Source of the DNA: Micrasema longulum
Lineage: Eukaryota > Arthropoda > Insecta > Trichoptera > Brachycentridae
Assembly: GCA_022494885.1 (NCBI GenBank)
Contig: JAGVSM010003779.1
Span: 62,001-126,000 of the forward strand
DNA length: 64,000 nucleotides
Direction: 5' to 3'
In this document: positions 20,755-29,929 of the stretch, piece after piece
Layout of the letters: each line of letters opens with the position of its first letter
Position numbering within the stretch: position 1 is the stretch's first letter
Notes under the pieces: model-generated
Databases searched by the model: none
What the model was told of the DNA's origin: nothing
The model's input: only the letters and a program-made list of their open reading frames with translations
Position numbers and translations under genes: made by a program

Positions 20755-21100
20755 CTACTCACTATGCACTGAGTATCGGAATTCCGTCTAACTTCTTGAC
20801 TCTGGATTCTGCCTCATTGGGGTTTCCCTGCGATTGCCTTTAGTACTTTCATCTCTGACGTTCTGAACAGTTATTTGGTTTTTCTATTTAGTTTTTCTAC
20901 TTGGTTTTTCGTATTTTTTATTTTCTCTCTATCTATTCTCGCCTCTATTGTATACACCATGATCGGTCTGACAAACGTTTTGTATATCCGAATTATGTTT
21001 CCAATAATCATGTGTTCATTGTACTATACGACATTTCTTGGGCATCCAGATGTTTACTAACTGAGACGGATAATATGTTTTAATCATCACTATAGCTGCA
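20755..21100 (-). pseudogene. Endonuclease-RT C-terminal remnant
   Basis: Minus-strand translation contains IIGNIIRIYKTFVRPIMVYT, then (after decay) FRTSEMKVLKAIAGKPQ and GRIQSQEVRRNSD. The order IYKTFVRPIxxYxxEx, then R.xEMKxLRxIAG, then R.xNxExIR is typical of the RTE/R1-like endonuclease-RT C-terminal region. An in-frame stop and missing residues show that it is dead. Confidence 0.65.
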
Positions 21101-21830
21101 TTATCTCCATGGCATGAGATGTTAATGACCTTATCTCCCTTAGTGGATTCACTACTTTTTTTATTCTTAAAAGTATTTTTTTAAATATACATAATCTGCT
21201 TGTGTAAGAAAAGGTTTTTGGCGTATAAATTGTTGTGCTATATTTGGTTATAAAGGTGCTAAACTTGCTTTGTTTCTTTGTTGTTCTCAACATGTGTTAT
21301 TTTTTAAATGTTAGTATTATTTATGTCCCGAATTGAGTTGTTGTAACTCCTGGGAATGTAATTCAACGTATTATACTTATAAAATACTTTGTGTTGTATG
21401 ATTAAAAAATATAAATATATATTTATTGTTTTAAGACGGGTTCATTTATTTTTTTGGTTTTCCTGGAAAAACTGTTTTTTTTTTAGTTATGGCTCTATTT
21501 TATCAGCTCTGTGATTTGGTTTGATACGAAGTTTATATTATATGTTCGTACACACAGGTGTATATAGTATGTATGTTGGTATGTGTTAATATGAAGGTAT
21601 TTAGGCAGGGGTAAAAACGATTTGCTACCCTGTCTGTGTGAAACGAGTTCTTGATTGAAGCCTTAATTTGACACGGAACAAATTAATCCTAGCTTTGCTA
21701 CGAAACGAAAGGGTGAACGCATAACGGATTATTCTAACAATTCTAAAAAAAGAGTAGATTTCCTAAGAATTTATTGAAATCGTAAAATGTACATTTCTTA
21801 ATAAATCAACTTTTCTGTACACGTATTGCT
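21101..21830. other. Unassigned AT-rich DNA
   Basis: Nothing recognised beyond AT-rich sequence. Confidence 0.4.
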
Positions 21831-21861
21831 AAAAAATGTATAAAAAGCCATTGGTGTTTTT

Positions 21862-22207
21862 TTTTTTTTTGTATAAAGGCGCTGTGTCACAGTTGGTTAA
21901 ACGGGCAACTATTTTAGACAGCTCCGAAAATAAACTGCATATTAAAAATTATTCCATTTATCCTATTGTCGGCAAAGAAGCGCTGCATGTCCTTTTGCCA
22001 TTCTTAACTAACTATCTTTGTGAACGTAGTTTTTTAACTCTGTTAGGAATAAAGACAAAACAAGGAAATATACTACATGTTATAAATAATCTCGGCTCTT
22101 CACTGACTACTATAAAGGCAAGGTTCACTGATTGGTTAATAAAGTGCAGCCCCAGTGCTCTTACTAATTATTATAATGATAAACTTACAAAAAGTTGTTT
22201 AAAATAA
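21862..22207 (+). pseudogene. hAT-type (ZBED5/SCAND3-like) transposase C-terminal dimerisation domain
   Basis: The plus frame to 22207 includes ALHVLLPFLTNYLCERSFLT, LLGIKTKQGNIL and then SSLTTIKARFTDWL. This matches the C-terminal hAT dimerisation region of ZBED5/FAM200-like transposases (LLPFPxxYLCExxFS.L..IKTKxRN.L......LR.ALS...P.I). About 95 codons of it are present; the BED finger and RNase H core are absent. The first part of the frame (to about 21900) contains GCGCTGTGTCACAGTTGGTT, which resembles the SINE-D head and is not transposase. Confidence 0.75.
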
Positions 22208-22307
22208 ACAAGACCATTATTATTATTATTTATGTTTAAAGTATTAACTTTGTGGTCAAACATTTAAAATAATATTAGTAAATATTAGTATATAACCAAC
22301 TATTTAA

Positions 22308-22349
22308 GTCTACCGGTTTCGAGACGAACCCGTCTCTTCGTCAGGACAC
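22308..22349 (-). ncRNA. Hammerhead-like motif (intact core)
   Basis: Minus strand: GTGTC then CTGACGA, one A, a perfect 6-bp hairpin GAGACG/CGTCTC with GGTT loop, GAAA, ACCGGT and a GTA triplet followed by GAC, which pairs with GTC before the core. Core residues match CUGANGA/GAAA; the extra A before stem II is the only departure. Confidence 0.55.
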
Positions 22350-22496
22350 TCATTACACCAACATGCAAATACTAAAATACACCTCCTCCTTCACCATCAT
22401 TTTGAGTGATTTATGTATTTTTGGAAATACTATATATATACTACGGTGATGGTAAAGGTGGAGGTGCATTTTAGTATTTGCATGTTGGTGTAGTGA

Positions 22497-22540
22497 GTGT
22501 CCTGACGAAAATACGGGTACGTCTCGGAACCGGTAGACCA
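22497..22540 (+). ncRNA. Hammerhead-like motif (decayed)
   Basis: CTGACGA at 22502-22508 and ACCGGTAGAC at about 22529-22538 are kept, but stem II is weakened (ATACGGGTACGT) and GAAA reads GGAA. It is the partner of the motif at 22308-22349 and probably inactive. Confidence 0.45.
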
Positions 22541-22612
22541 AAAAAGTCAGTTAGTGGTTACATACTAATATTTACGACCATTATTATTTTAATCGCTTGT
22601 TTTATTTACTTT

Positions 22613-22750
22613 ACAGTCCCAGGTACTGTGAATTATACTGGTGTGAAAACACCCTTTTAAATAAATATTTCATACCAACCATATCGGGAATTGGACCCGA
22701 GACCTCTTGCATAGTAGGCAAACGCGCTGATCATTACACTACGAGGCTGA
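22613..22750 (-). mobile_element. SINE-A partial copy
   Basis: Contains the tRNA-like head in reverse (TCAGCCTCGTAGTGTAATGA on the minus strand, then CGCGTTTGCCTACTATGCAA and CGGGTCCAATTCCCGATATG) and the first part of the body (GTGTTTTCACACCAG). The 3' half is missing. Confidence 0.8.
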
Positions 22751-22804
22751 ATTATTTATTACAACACGAAAATAAAACCTTTTTTTTTACAATTTTAAAG
22801 TAAT

Positions 22805-23015
22805 AAGGGTCAATGAAATACAGTCGGGTGAAAAAATATTTTTTACTACTAATTAGTAGCATATATTCAAAAATATATAATTTTGAATTCTCGCGAAAAC
22901 GGTCATTGCTTTGGCCACGCCCCTAATACGTCACAATTCTTGTTTATTTTGAGTTTTGTTTGAAACTATGAAAATTTTTTAGAACATCGTCACGAATCTT
23001 GACATCACAATTATC
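22805..23015 (-). repeat. Rep-6 copy
   Basis: Inverted match to 49973-50205: shared pieces include ACTACTAATTAGTA, AACGGTCATTGCTTTGGCCA, CGTCACGAATCTTGACATCA and ATGAAATAC. No coding content and no known class. The repeat may have terminal inverted repeats, but they were not delimited. Confidence 0.6.
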
Positions 23016-23687
23016 AATGCCAGACATGTCGCGTTTTTCTAGGGACGTGCTTATATATCTGTATTTTTTAATGTTATGTATGAAAACATTTCCCCACAAA
23101 ATCCATATTGATTTTAAAAACACATTTAATTTTTCTTAATCCATTTCATATATTTTTATCAGTATTCATAGTACGTGATATTTCCCTATTGACGGCGTTA
23201 CTTCTATTCTTTTGTTTCGTTTATTCTATTGTCTGTTGCTTTGGAGTGACTTGGTAAATTTAAATTTAAAAACTCTCAATTTTAATATCAAACTTTTAAT
23301 TACTGATATTGTTATATTTTGAGGTGTATTGTTTTCAGATTTGCTCAATAACAACAAACCGCCGATGTACCGTAGACAAAATTTATGAAAAAATAATATT
23401 AAACCGTATGACAAATTTAATTTTCAAAGAACTAGATAAACGAGTACCTTCAACTGATGAAATCTTAAAAAAACATATATTTTTCAAACTTTGAATGAAA
23501 AAAAGCACTTATTTACAGGATTCAAGAAACTCTAGGTTTCTAAATAATTTTAATTTACACAAATGCAATACAACTGCATCTTTGAGTAATTATTCATATG
23601 TTGGAAAAAAAAAACTTTAACAATCTTTTAGAAATCTTAAAATCAATACCAAACATAAAGAAAAAAATTAAATCTAAACAAAAAAAC
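23016..23687. other. Unassigned AT-rich DNA
   Basis: A short plus frame at 23309-23494 has no recognisable motif. No repeat partner found. Confidence 0.4.
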
Positions 23688-24331
23688 AATATTTTGAATT
23701 TGTCCAAATTTTTGTAGACAAGGACTGGATTCAACTCCCTGGGGAGCTGTTAACATTAACATATTACAACAGAGATGAAGAACATTTTAAAGAAGGTAAT
23801 ATATAAGTCAAGGTATCTACAGGGCTTATGACCTGTCATTGGTTGGTTCAAGTGGCCACTTTACACACTGTATAACCTTCACCATTCTGCCCATATTTGA
23901 ACATCTATATTACTTCAATTCTTTCATCTGTTGATGTTTGTGAAGTTAAAGAGCTGAAACCTTTATTTACGCGGGTGAGATTCATATAATTGAATTATTT
24001 CACCTACGTACTAAGCAACGCCTGAAAATGTTATTTTTTTTAATTTCTATACTTCTTCATGGACCAGGTAATTTATCAACAATATTTTGAGTTTGTCCAA
24101 ATTTTTGTAGACAAGGACTGGATTCAACTCCCCGGGGAGCTGTTTACATTAACATATTACAACAGAGATGAAGAACATTTTAAAGAAGGTAATATAGAAG
24201 TCAAGGCGAATGTTACACAGTGTGTAAAGTGGCCACTTAAACCAGCCAATGACAGGTCATAAGCCCTGTAGATGCCTTGACTTCTATATTACCTTCTTTA
24301 AAATGTTCTTCATCTCTGTTGTAATATGTAA
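23688..24331 (+). repeat. Rep-1 reference copy with tandem and inverted units
   Basis: A complete unit runs 23688-24079 (starts CAATATTTTGAATTTGTCC; includes TTGTAGACAAGGACTGGATT, TTATGACCTGTCATTGGTTG, AAAGAGCTGAAACCTTTATT and CTTCTTCATGGACCAGG). A second unit starts at 24080 in the same direction and, after about 125 bp, turns back as an inverted segment to 24331. No ORF is present. At least ten fragments occur in this window, so it is a dispersed family; its class (MITE, fold-back or other) is unresolved. Confidence 0.8.
24152..24329. repeat. Perfect 56-bp palindrome within Rep-1
   Basis: 24152-24207 and 24274-24329 are exact reverse complements over 56 bp, separated by 66 bp. The arms carry CAACAGAGATGAAGAACATT and the complementary run. 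Perfect identity, in a family whose dispersed copies differ by 5-20%, suggests recent formation or conversion of the arms. Confidence 0.9.
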
Positions 24332-24665
24332 ACAAAAAACACATGAGACCCACTACGATAGCCTGAACTCCTTACAGGGGAAAGTTGTGAATTTTTATGA
24401 ATTATGAATCTAATTTTAAGAAATCTGTTTTAGATAGTAAAAACAAAATGTAAATAAAACATAAAATATACGTGATAGGTACTATATATAAGTATAAAAA
24501 TGAATGTAAAAGGAACTCCCTTCCTAAACACAAGTTTTCACTCTATTTGAGAGGTAGAAACGTTATTGTTAATTATGTATGTACCAACCATTTTGTTATT
24601 TTATACTTATTTTGTAAGGATTTAAAAAAAATAAAAAAATAATGTGACTGCTTTTCTATATTTAC
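24332..24665. other. Unassigned AT-rich DNA
   Basis: Lies immediately downstream (minus strand) of the candidate exon at 24666-24925 and would be the start of its intron. Nothing else recognised. Confidence 0.4.
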
Positions 24666-24925
24666 CTGTACAACTCTTATTCGTAAGGCTAGGGCAAAGG
24701 GGTAAACGGGCTTTGTAGGACCACCTCCCCTCGACCCCCCACTCCCAGCACTCGTGTCATTACTGCCTGTAGAACCTTTTCGCCAGCTCATGTTTGCACC
24801 TTATTATTTTCTGATTAGCGGTTTATGTACTCGATTACATCTTGACCTACGTCATTATAATTTATTGAAGGTTGGCGACACTGTATGTTCACAAATATGT
24901 CTTCCGCGATGAAAATGTTCGTCAC
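24666..24925 (-). CDS. Candidate host exon with translation start (42 codons), unrecognised
   Basis: On the minus strand a good acceptor (TTTCCTCTTTTACAG) ends at 24926 and a good donor (GTACAG then GTAAAT) begins at 24665. Between them an ATG at 24791 opens a 42-codon frame that reaches the donor in phase 0: MSWRKGSTGSNDTSAGSGGS, then a Gly-rich run and PVYPFALALRIRVVQ. The segment is GC-rich, unlike its neighbours, and contains no transposon sequence. The N-terminal Ser/Gly-rich, probably disordered, stretch gives no family. The first 134 bases would be 5' UTR. No second exon was found downstream. The protein is not recognised. Confidence 0.4.
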
Positions 24926-25100
24926 CTGTAAAAGAGGAAACGTTTGGTTAAACAATAGTAAGAATGACATATTCATGTAATTTCATAATTTTACAGTAGT
25001 AGATAAGTGAGGTAATTGATATTATTATTTTTAAATATATTTAAAAAAAAAATATAATAAAGTTTTTGTCACGGAAGACAAAAATACAAAAAATAAAATG

Positions 25101-25454
25101 CAGGAAAACGTCGTTTTGCGCCGGGGTTCCGTTCCGACAGACACCGGCGTAAAATGAACACATACGAGTATCTAGATTTATAGTTAGGTTCCACGTTGAA
25201 ATTCTAAGAACAATCTAACATGTTTATTTAAAACATCCTTTTATAAAACTCGGAAACAATACCACACACACAATAGGCTGCTCGTATATACGGTAATAGA
25301 ATAAAACAACGCGTGAAAGTGTGTCTGCTATTTGAACCACGGCGCCTTCTGCCGTCTGATGTCGGTCGAACCGGAGAATCCCACGCGCGCCGGCACCACC
25401 CCACGTAATTTTAAACCAGCGTAAATCAAACCAGCGCAAAACGACGTTTACCTG
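25101..25454. mobile_element. MITE-4 copy 1
   Basis: Starts CAGGAAAACGTCGTTTTGCG and ends CGCAAAACGACGTTTACCTG, an inverted repeat of about 20 bp that extends inward with GGCG-rich sequence (CCGGGGTTCCG against CGGAGAATCCC). The 354-bp body matches 42074-42723 in the same orientation but lacks its LINE insertion. No transposase. Locally GC-rich (CACGCGCGCCGGCACC). Confidence 0.85.
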
Positions 25455-25544
25455 TAATAATTTCAGCCGTAAAAACATTAACAAATACCGATAAACTGCA
25501 CTTTAAATTGTTTGTCACTGGGTGCATTTGAAGTATGTCAAAAT

Positions 25545-25850
25545 ATTAGTAGACAAGGTTGGATTCCACTCCTTAAAGAATTTTCAAGATTGACAATTAT
25601 TGCGACAGGGAAAACTTTTTTGAGAAAGAAATATGGAAGTCTAAGCATTTACATATAGTTCTTTCGATATGTTTTTGGCTTGTTTCAGAGGCTACATTAT
25701 ACACTTTGTAAAATTTACATTTCTACTTCTGTTTAAACATACATATTTCCTCAACATTCCATATGTTCATTTTTGTGAAGTGAAAGAGCTGAATTGATGT
25801 GGGTGAAATTTACCTTGCTATTTTTTTTTCACGTACTAGGCAATGCATAA
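25545..25850 (+). repeat. Rep-1 diverged copy
   Basis: Recognisable through TTAGTAGACAAGGTTGGATT, GAAATATGGAAGTCTAAGCA, TGTGAAGTGAAAGAGCTGAA and GTGGGTGAAATTTACC, in Rep-1 order. More diverged than the 23.7-kb copy. Confidence 0.65.
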
Positions 25851-26429
25851 AAAAACTTTTTTTATGTTAAAATAATCGAACCTTGTCTTAAGCATTCGGA
25901 CGAATTCAAAACATTTTGAACCTATTAATTACACACAGTCTTACATTTTAAAATAAAGTTACGAAATATAAATTAGTAAAAAACTAATTGTTTTGTTCGA
26001 TACATATTTTAAGAAAAAAATGTAAATTCGTAAATAAATTTAATTCGATAAACTAATAATAATCGTTGAATCTCTACCACTGTTGAAATACCAATCAAAT
26101 CAACATTTTTTCACTGACATTTTAGATATATCATATTTTACCCGGCGTAAATAAAACTGTAATTGAAAAAGGAAATAAACCTCTTGGAAATATTTTTGCT
26201 TCTTACAATTAATTAATTAATTAATTAAAACAACAAAAATTTATATTCTAAGATTAATAAAATCTTACCGGCTAAATAAGAGTTTTTCCCAAAATATAGG
26301 AAAATTTTAATTATTATGAAGATTTTTTACTAAATGTTTTTACAAATATGGTTCATCATGCTGAAATCTTTCAAAAAACAAATAATTCACTTTTTTCAGA
26401 AATAATATACCAGCAAAAATATTTCATTT
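25851..26429. other. Unassigned AT-rich DNA
   Basis: Includes an (AATT)n run at 26209-26226. No gene seen. Confidence 0.4.
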
Positions 26430-26760
26430 TATTTTATAAACATAAACGGCAAATTTGCATTTTACAAACATTCATAATATTAACATATTTGGCTTATTTT
26501 TTTTTTCAAAACATGAATTACCTTATACCCAAGATTTATAAAAAAAAACTTAAACCAAAAATTATACAAGATTAACATTAAAAAAATTAACCTACAAATT
26601 ATACAGCATATTCAGTAGAAAGTTTAAATAATAAAACATTCTACAGTAAAAAAACAAGAAAATCATAAGTACTGTTTCACACAGCTAGGCAAAATGAACA
26701 AGAAACTGTATATTATATATTATGAAATGCATGAATAAATAAATATAATTACCAAGAAAT
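26430..26760 (+). mobile_element. LINE 3' UTR (no coding part)
   Basis: Inverse of 43705-43990: both share AGCATATTCAGTAGAAAGTT, ATAATAAAACATTCTACAGT, ATTTATATTTTAAA-type and CATGAATAAATAAAT segments. The AATAAATAAAT end is a typical LINE tail. Short ORFs in it have no motif. Confidence 0.6.
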
Positions 26761-26949
26761 AATTAATTCCTAAGAAATTTAACATTTGAGTGGTTTGGAA
26801 AGTGGTTTAAAGGTACTTTCCTATCCTTTGAGAAGTAACTTTGTAAATTGTAAGGAATAATGTAAAATAATTCAAGCGTTTTAAGATTCAGATATTTCGT
26901 AACCTTATCAAATAATATATTGAGTTTTTCTACCGTCATTTCTTGGTGA

Positions 26950-28012
26950 ACATTCTTATTTCATGGAAATATTGAGGAATTGTAATATAGACACCAAAGA
27001 TCAAATGTTTATCCAAAACCTATACTCGTACCAAACAGCTGAAATCAGACGCGGAAACAAATATCAGATGCAATGCCCATTCAGCGGGGAGTGCGACAAG
27101 GTTGTATCCTGTCCCTTTTACTTTTCAACTTGTATTCTGACTATGTTTTTAAGAAAGTGCTGAACAACAATGAAAGAGGCCTGAAGATCAATGGAGTTGT
27201 TATCAACAATATCAGGTACGCCGACGACACTATTTTGCTGGCAGATACCATTACAGATCTTCAGGAAGAGTTTAATAGTGTGGATGCGAAAAACTGGGTT
27301 TGCCAATTAGTGTTGGTAAAATAAAATGGATAACATTTGGCCAAAATGATTACTCCGCATATTTTTTCACATGTGACATTAAAGAGGTGGACAAGTTTGA
27401 GTACCTCGACAGCATTTCAACATAGACCCTCAACCCAGATACAGAAATTAAATGCAGAATTGAGGTAGCAAGAGCTGCATTTAACAAAATGAAATCCCTC
27501 TTCTGAAAGGATAATCTTAACTTAAAATAAGGCAAAGATTGGTAAAGTGTTATGTGTGGTCTGTATTATTGTATGGCTGTGAGACTTGGACTCCGAAGGT
27601 GAACACTATAAACAGGCTTGAGGCTTTTAAGATGTGATTGCATCGCAAAATGCTTAGGATATCTTGGACAGACCTGATAACGATCTCAGAAGTCTTAAGT
27701 CGAGCTAGAACAAACAAAAAACTCTTAACCACCATAAAAAAAATATCTTTCGTATCTGGGGCATATAATGCATGGAAAAAGGTACCATTTGCTTAATTTA
27801 ATTTTGAAGGGCAAGATTGAGGGTCACCGGGGGGCTTGAAGAAGACAAATGTCCTGGCTGCGTAATATACGAGACTGGACGGGCTTCAGAACTGTGGAGC
27901 AGATCAGCAGGGTAGCACAGGACAGAGACTTTTGCCAGAGTGATTATCGACGTTGGGGATACCTGACAGGGCACTAAGTGAAAGAACCTGGAATTACTAT
28001 AATACTTTTCCA
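26950..28012 (+). pseudogene. Endonuclease-RT (RTE-like) remnant with YADD motif
   Basis: Two overlapping frames, separated by a frameshift near 27100, spell FIQNLYSYQTAEIRRG and QRGVRQGCILSLLLFNLYSD, then INNIRYADDTILLADT with catalytic YADD at 27217-27228. Beyond 27325 the frame is broken by several stops but still yields NIWP, WSVLLYGCETWTPKVNTINR, LRISWTDLI, LSRARTNKKLLTTI and later RRQMSWLRNIRDWTGF. These are RT motifs B-D and the C-terminal region of RTE-like elements. Multiple stops make it inactive. It is the only place in the window where the RT active-site core survives. Confidence 0.88.
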
Positions 28013-28242
28013 AAGTTGTCAATTTGACTATTAATGAAAAAAAACTATGGTATTTTTTATTAAGTAATCATTATGATTTATTGTATTGTATTTATTATTG
28101 AGTAATCATAATGATTACTGATTGATATTATTATTTTTGAGAAGTAATAGTGGAAGTAGTTGAGTCGATAATTTGTTTCTATGTGTTTTAGCCAGAAGAA
28201 TCATTATGTAAGTAGATACTGGCATATTTTGGTTTTTTAAGG
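28013..28242. other. AT-rich with small inverted repeat
   Basis: Contains AGTAATCATTATGATT (28064) and its reverse complement AATCATAATGATTACT near 28101-28118. Nothing else. Confidence 0.4.
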
Positions 28243-28543
28243 TTGCTACGTCTGACGGGACACTTTTGGTTTGGCTACACTGTTTGGCCTGAGCGCTCTT
28301 CTCTTCGCTTTTTCAACGAGTCATGTTACGCACGCTTTTTTGAATTGACAGTATTTTGCTATTTTTGCCGTGAAAGTTATTATAACTTCACCTTAACTCG
28401 CACAACGCCGCAAATCTATCATCAATCCATCGCTGTTCATCGTCGTCCGCCGCCTCCAAACGAAATTGCGCCTGCAGTGTTCCCGAAGAACAATATCTCT
28501 GATGCGTGAGCTGATGTTGACAAGATAGAAGTCTCAACAGCAG
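28243..28543 (+). other. Candidate 5' exon, GC-richer, with strong splice donor
   Basis: A GC-richer block with CGTCGTCCGCCGCC and ACTCGCACAACGCCGC ends in ACAGCAG followed by a consensus donor GTAAGT at 28544. An open frame 28243-28509 exists, but its stop lies before the donor, and short ATGs between them are closed by stops. The segment therefore looks more like a 5' untranslated first exon than a coding one. It has no second copy in the window. No transcript evidence is available. Confidence 0.3.
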
Positions 28544-28816
28544 GTAAGTTAGTATTATTACATGTTGATTTTTTCTGGTCTGAGTACATTTTCAGTACAT
28601 TATGTTTCTACATTTAATATTGTTCGTATTCATTTGAATTGTTTTAGCATCATTCAATGAAAAACACATATAACAATGAAGGTCCTGCTTGAACACAGGA
28701 AATTTCTTGATAGTCCGAAGCTTAAACAAAATATCTAATTCTTTAATCATTGAAATAAATATATACACATTTTTTAATTGTGAATACCTAGATGTTCATA
28801 TTCCATTATTAAGAAT
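28544..28816. other. Unassigned AT-rich DNA
   Basis: Would be intron if 28243-28543 is an exon; no features. Confidence 0.35.
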
Positions 28817-29079
28817 GTTCATTATTATCACTACTTCCTTATACGCACACCGCGGTGGATGAAGCACTGCATTGGTAAACCAAATGTAGCGTATTTGGAT
28901 TATCTGTTATATGAAAGTAAGGTTTTCAGTTTTCCACTTCAGGTGTCAGTCCAGGAATAATTAAATATTACGGTTTAAACAACGTTTGAAATGAATATTT
29001 TTCATCCACCTTGCGAGGAATTGAACCTAGTACCTCAAGAATGGTAGGCGAATGTGTCGACCACTATGCAACGAGGAGT
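28817..29079 (-). mobile_element. SINE-A diverged copy
   Basis: Reverse SINE-A: ACTCCTCGTTGCATAGTGG on the minus strand, then CCTACCATTCTTGAGGTACT, and body parts CAGTCCAGGAATAATTAAAT and TGCATTGGTAAACCAA. More diverged than the other copies, hence older. Confidence 0.65.
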
Positions 29080-29082
29080 TGT

Positions 29083-29750
29083 TTTTTAAAGAAATAACCC
29101 ACTAAGCGGGCAACATAATGAACGGCGCACTAAGAACAGTGATAAAAATATGTCAATCGAAGCTAAACTGGCAGTGCACAACAGAATTTTAATCCCCACA
29201 ATCTGGAAGTGAAATATGGAACTGGCAGAGAAAGAATAAAAACCGTGTGAACGCGGTTGAAATGCGATCTCTTAGACGAATGTGTGGGAAATCAATGTAT
29301 GACAGGGTAACAAATGATGAAATCAGGCGAGTGTAAATCTAAGTCAAGTATGATTGATAAGATTAAGAAAGGGTCTTTGAGATGGTTTGGTCATGTAGAA
29401 CAAATGTACGACAAAATAATGGTAAAACAAGTATATATGGCGAAAATGAACGGTAACGTGAGATGAGGACGACCAAGGAAGACGTGGCATGATCAGATAA
29501 ACGTCTGGTAAAATCAAAAGCAGTCAAACCGAAGGGCATGTATGACAAGATGTATGAATGTGGAAGAAGCTAGGAATATATGCCAGGATAGACGTGTGTG
29601 GCGGTTTATTTTTTCTGCCTACCCCTACGGGGAAATGGCGTGATGGTAGCAGTAGTAGTAGCCTCTATTTAAGAGACTTGTCTGCTGGTAAGGAAGAAAG
29701 GCCAGTTTTACGGTTAGCCGTCTAATCAACTGCGCTATGGCACCTGTCAT
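29083..29750. mobile_element. SINE-D copy split by an RT fragment
   Basis: 29083-29107 (TTTAAAGAAATAACCCACTAAG) and 29660-29750 (AGCCTCTATTTAAGAGACTTG, GCCAGTTTTACGGTTAGCCG, TAATCAACTGCGCTATGG) correspond to the two parts of the SINE-D at 41165-41375. The middle is a plus-strand RT remnant. Confidence 0.6.
29108..29655 (+). pseudogene. Endonuclease-RT C-terminal remnant inserted in SINE-D
   Basis: The plus strand still shows MSIEAKLAVHNRILIPTIWK, KKGSLRWFGHVEQMYDKIMV and GRPRKTWHDQINVW. In active elements this region reads like VKxxVYKxVxxPxLxYGSExW, then LRWFGHVERM, then GRPRKTWxD. Many stops and frameshifts make it dead. Its family differs from the RTE copy at 47.3 kb. A GTAGCAGTAGTAGTAG run lies at its 3' border. 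Confidence 0.75.
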
Positions 29751-29929
29751 TGAAAACACGAGACCAGGGTTTGGGTTTTATTTCACAGATTGAACTGTAT
29801 TCTTCACCCACCTGGACACAGAAAAAAAATAGGAATGTTATGCATCTCGTTTTAAAATTCCTCAAATGATAAAATCCAGTACTTATATTTACTACAAAAT
29901 ACCAAAAATAAAAAAAAATCTTGAATACA

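Larger units (their letters stand above)
22245..22548. repeat. Fold-back of two Penelope-type ends
   Basis: Two inward-facing arms, TCTACCGGTTTCGAGACG...GTCAGGACACTCATTACACC and its partner GGTGTAGTGAGTGTCCTGAC...GAACCGGTAGACC, form a long inverted repeat including CAACATGCAAATACTAAAAT and its reverse, with about 60 bp in the centre. Each arm carries a hammerhead-like motif next to CGAAACCGGT, the end signature also seen in the GIY-YIG element at 3.6 kb. It looks like two pLTR-type ends joined tail to tail. It is flanked by TTAACTTTGTGGTCAAA. Confidence 0.7.

Noticed and set aside
20875..21083. Overlapping hydrophobic plus-strand frames as a membrane protein
   Set aside because: The minus strand here encodes an endonuclease-RT C-terminal remnant (YKTFVRPIMVY), so the plus frames are antisense.
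22310..22545. Rho-independent-like terminator or CRISPR-like repeat
   Set aside because: The organism is eukaryotic; the long inverted repeat is better explained by two inverted Penelope-type ends.
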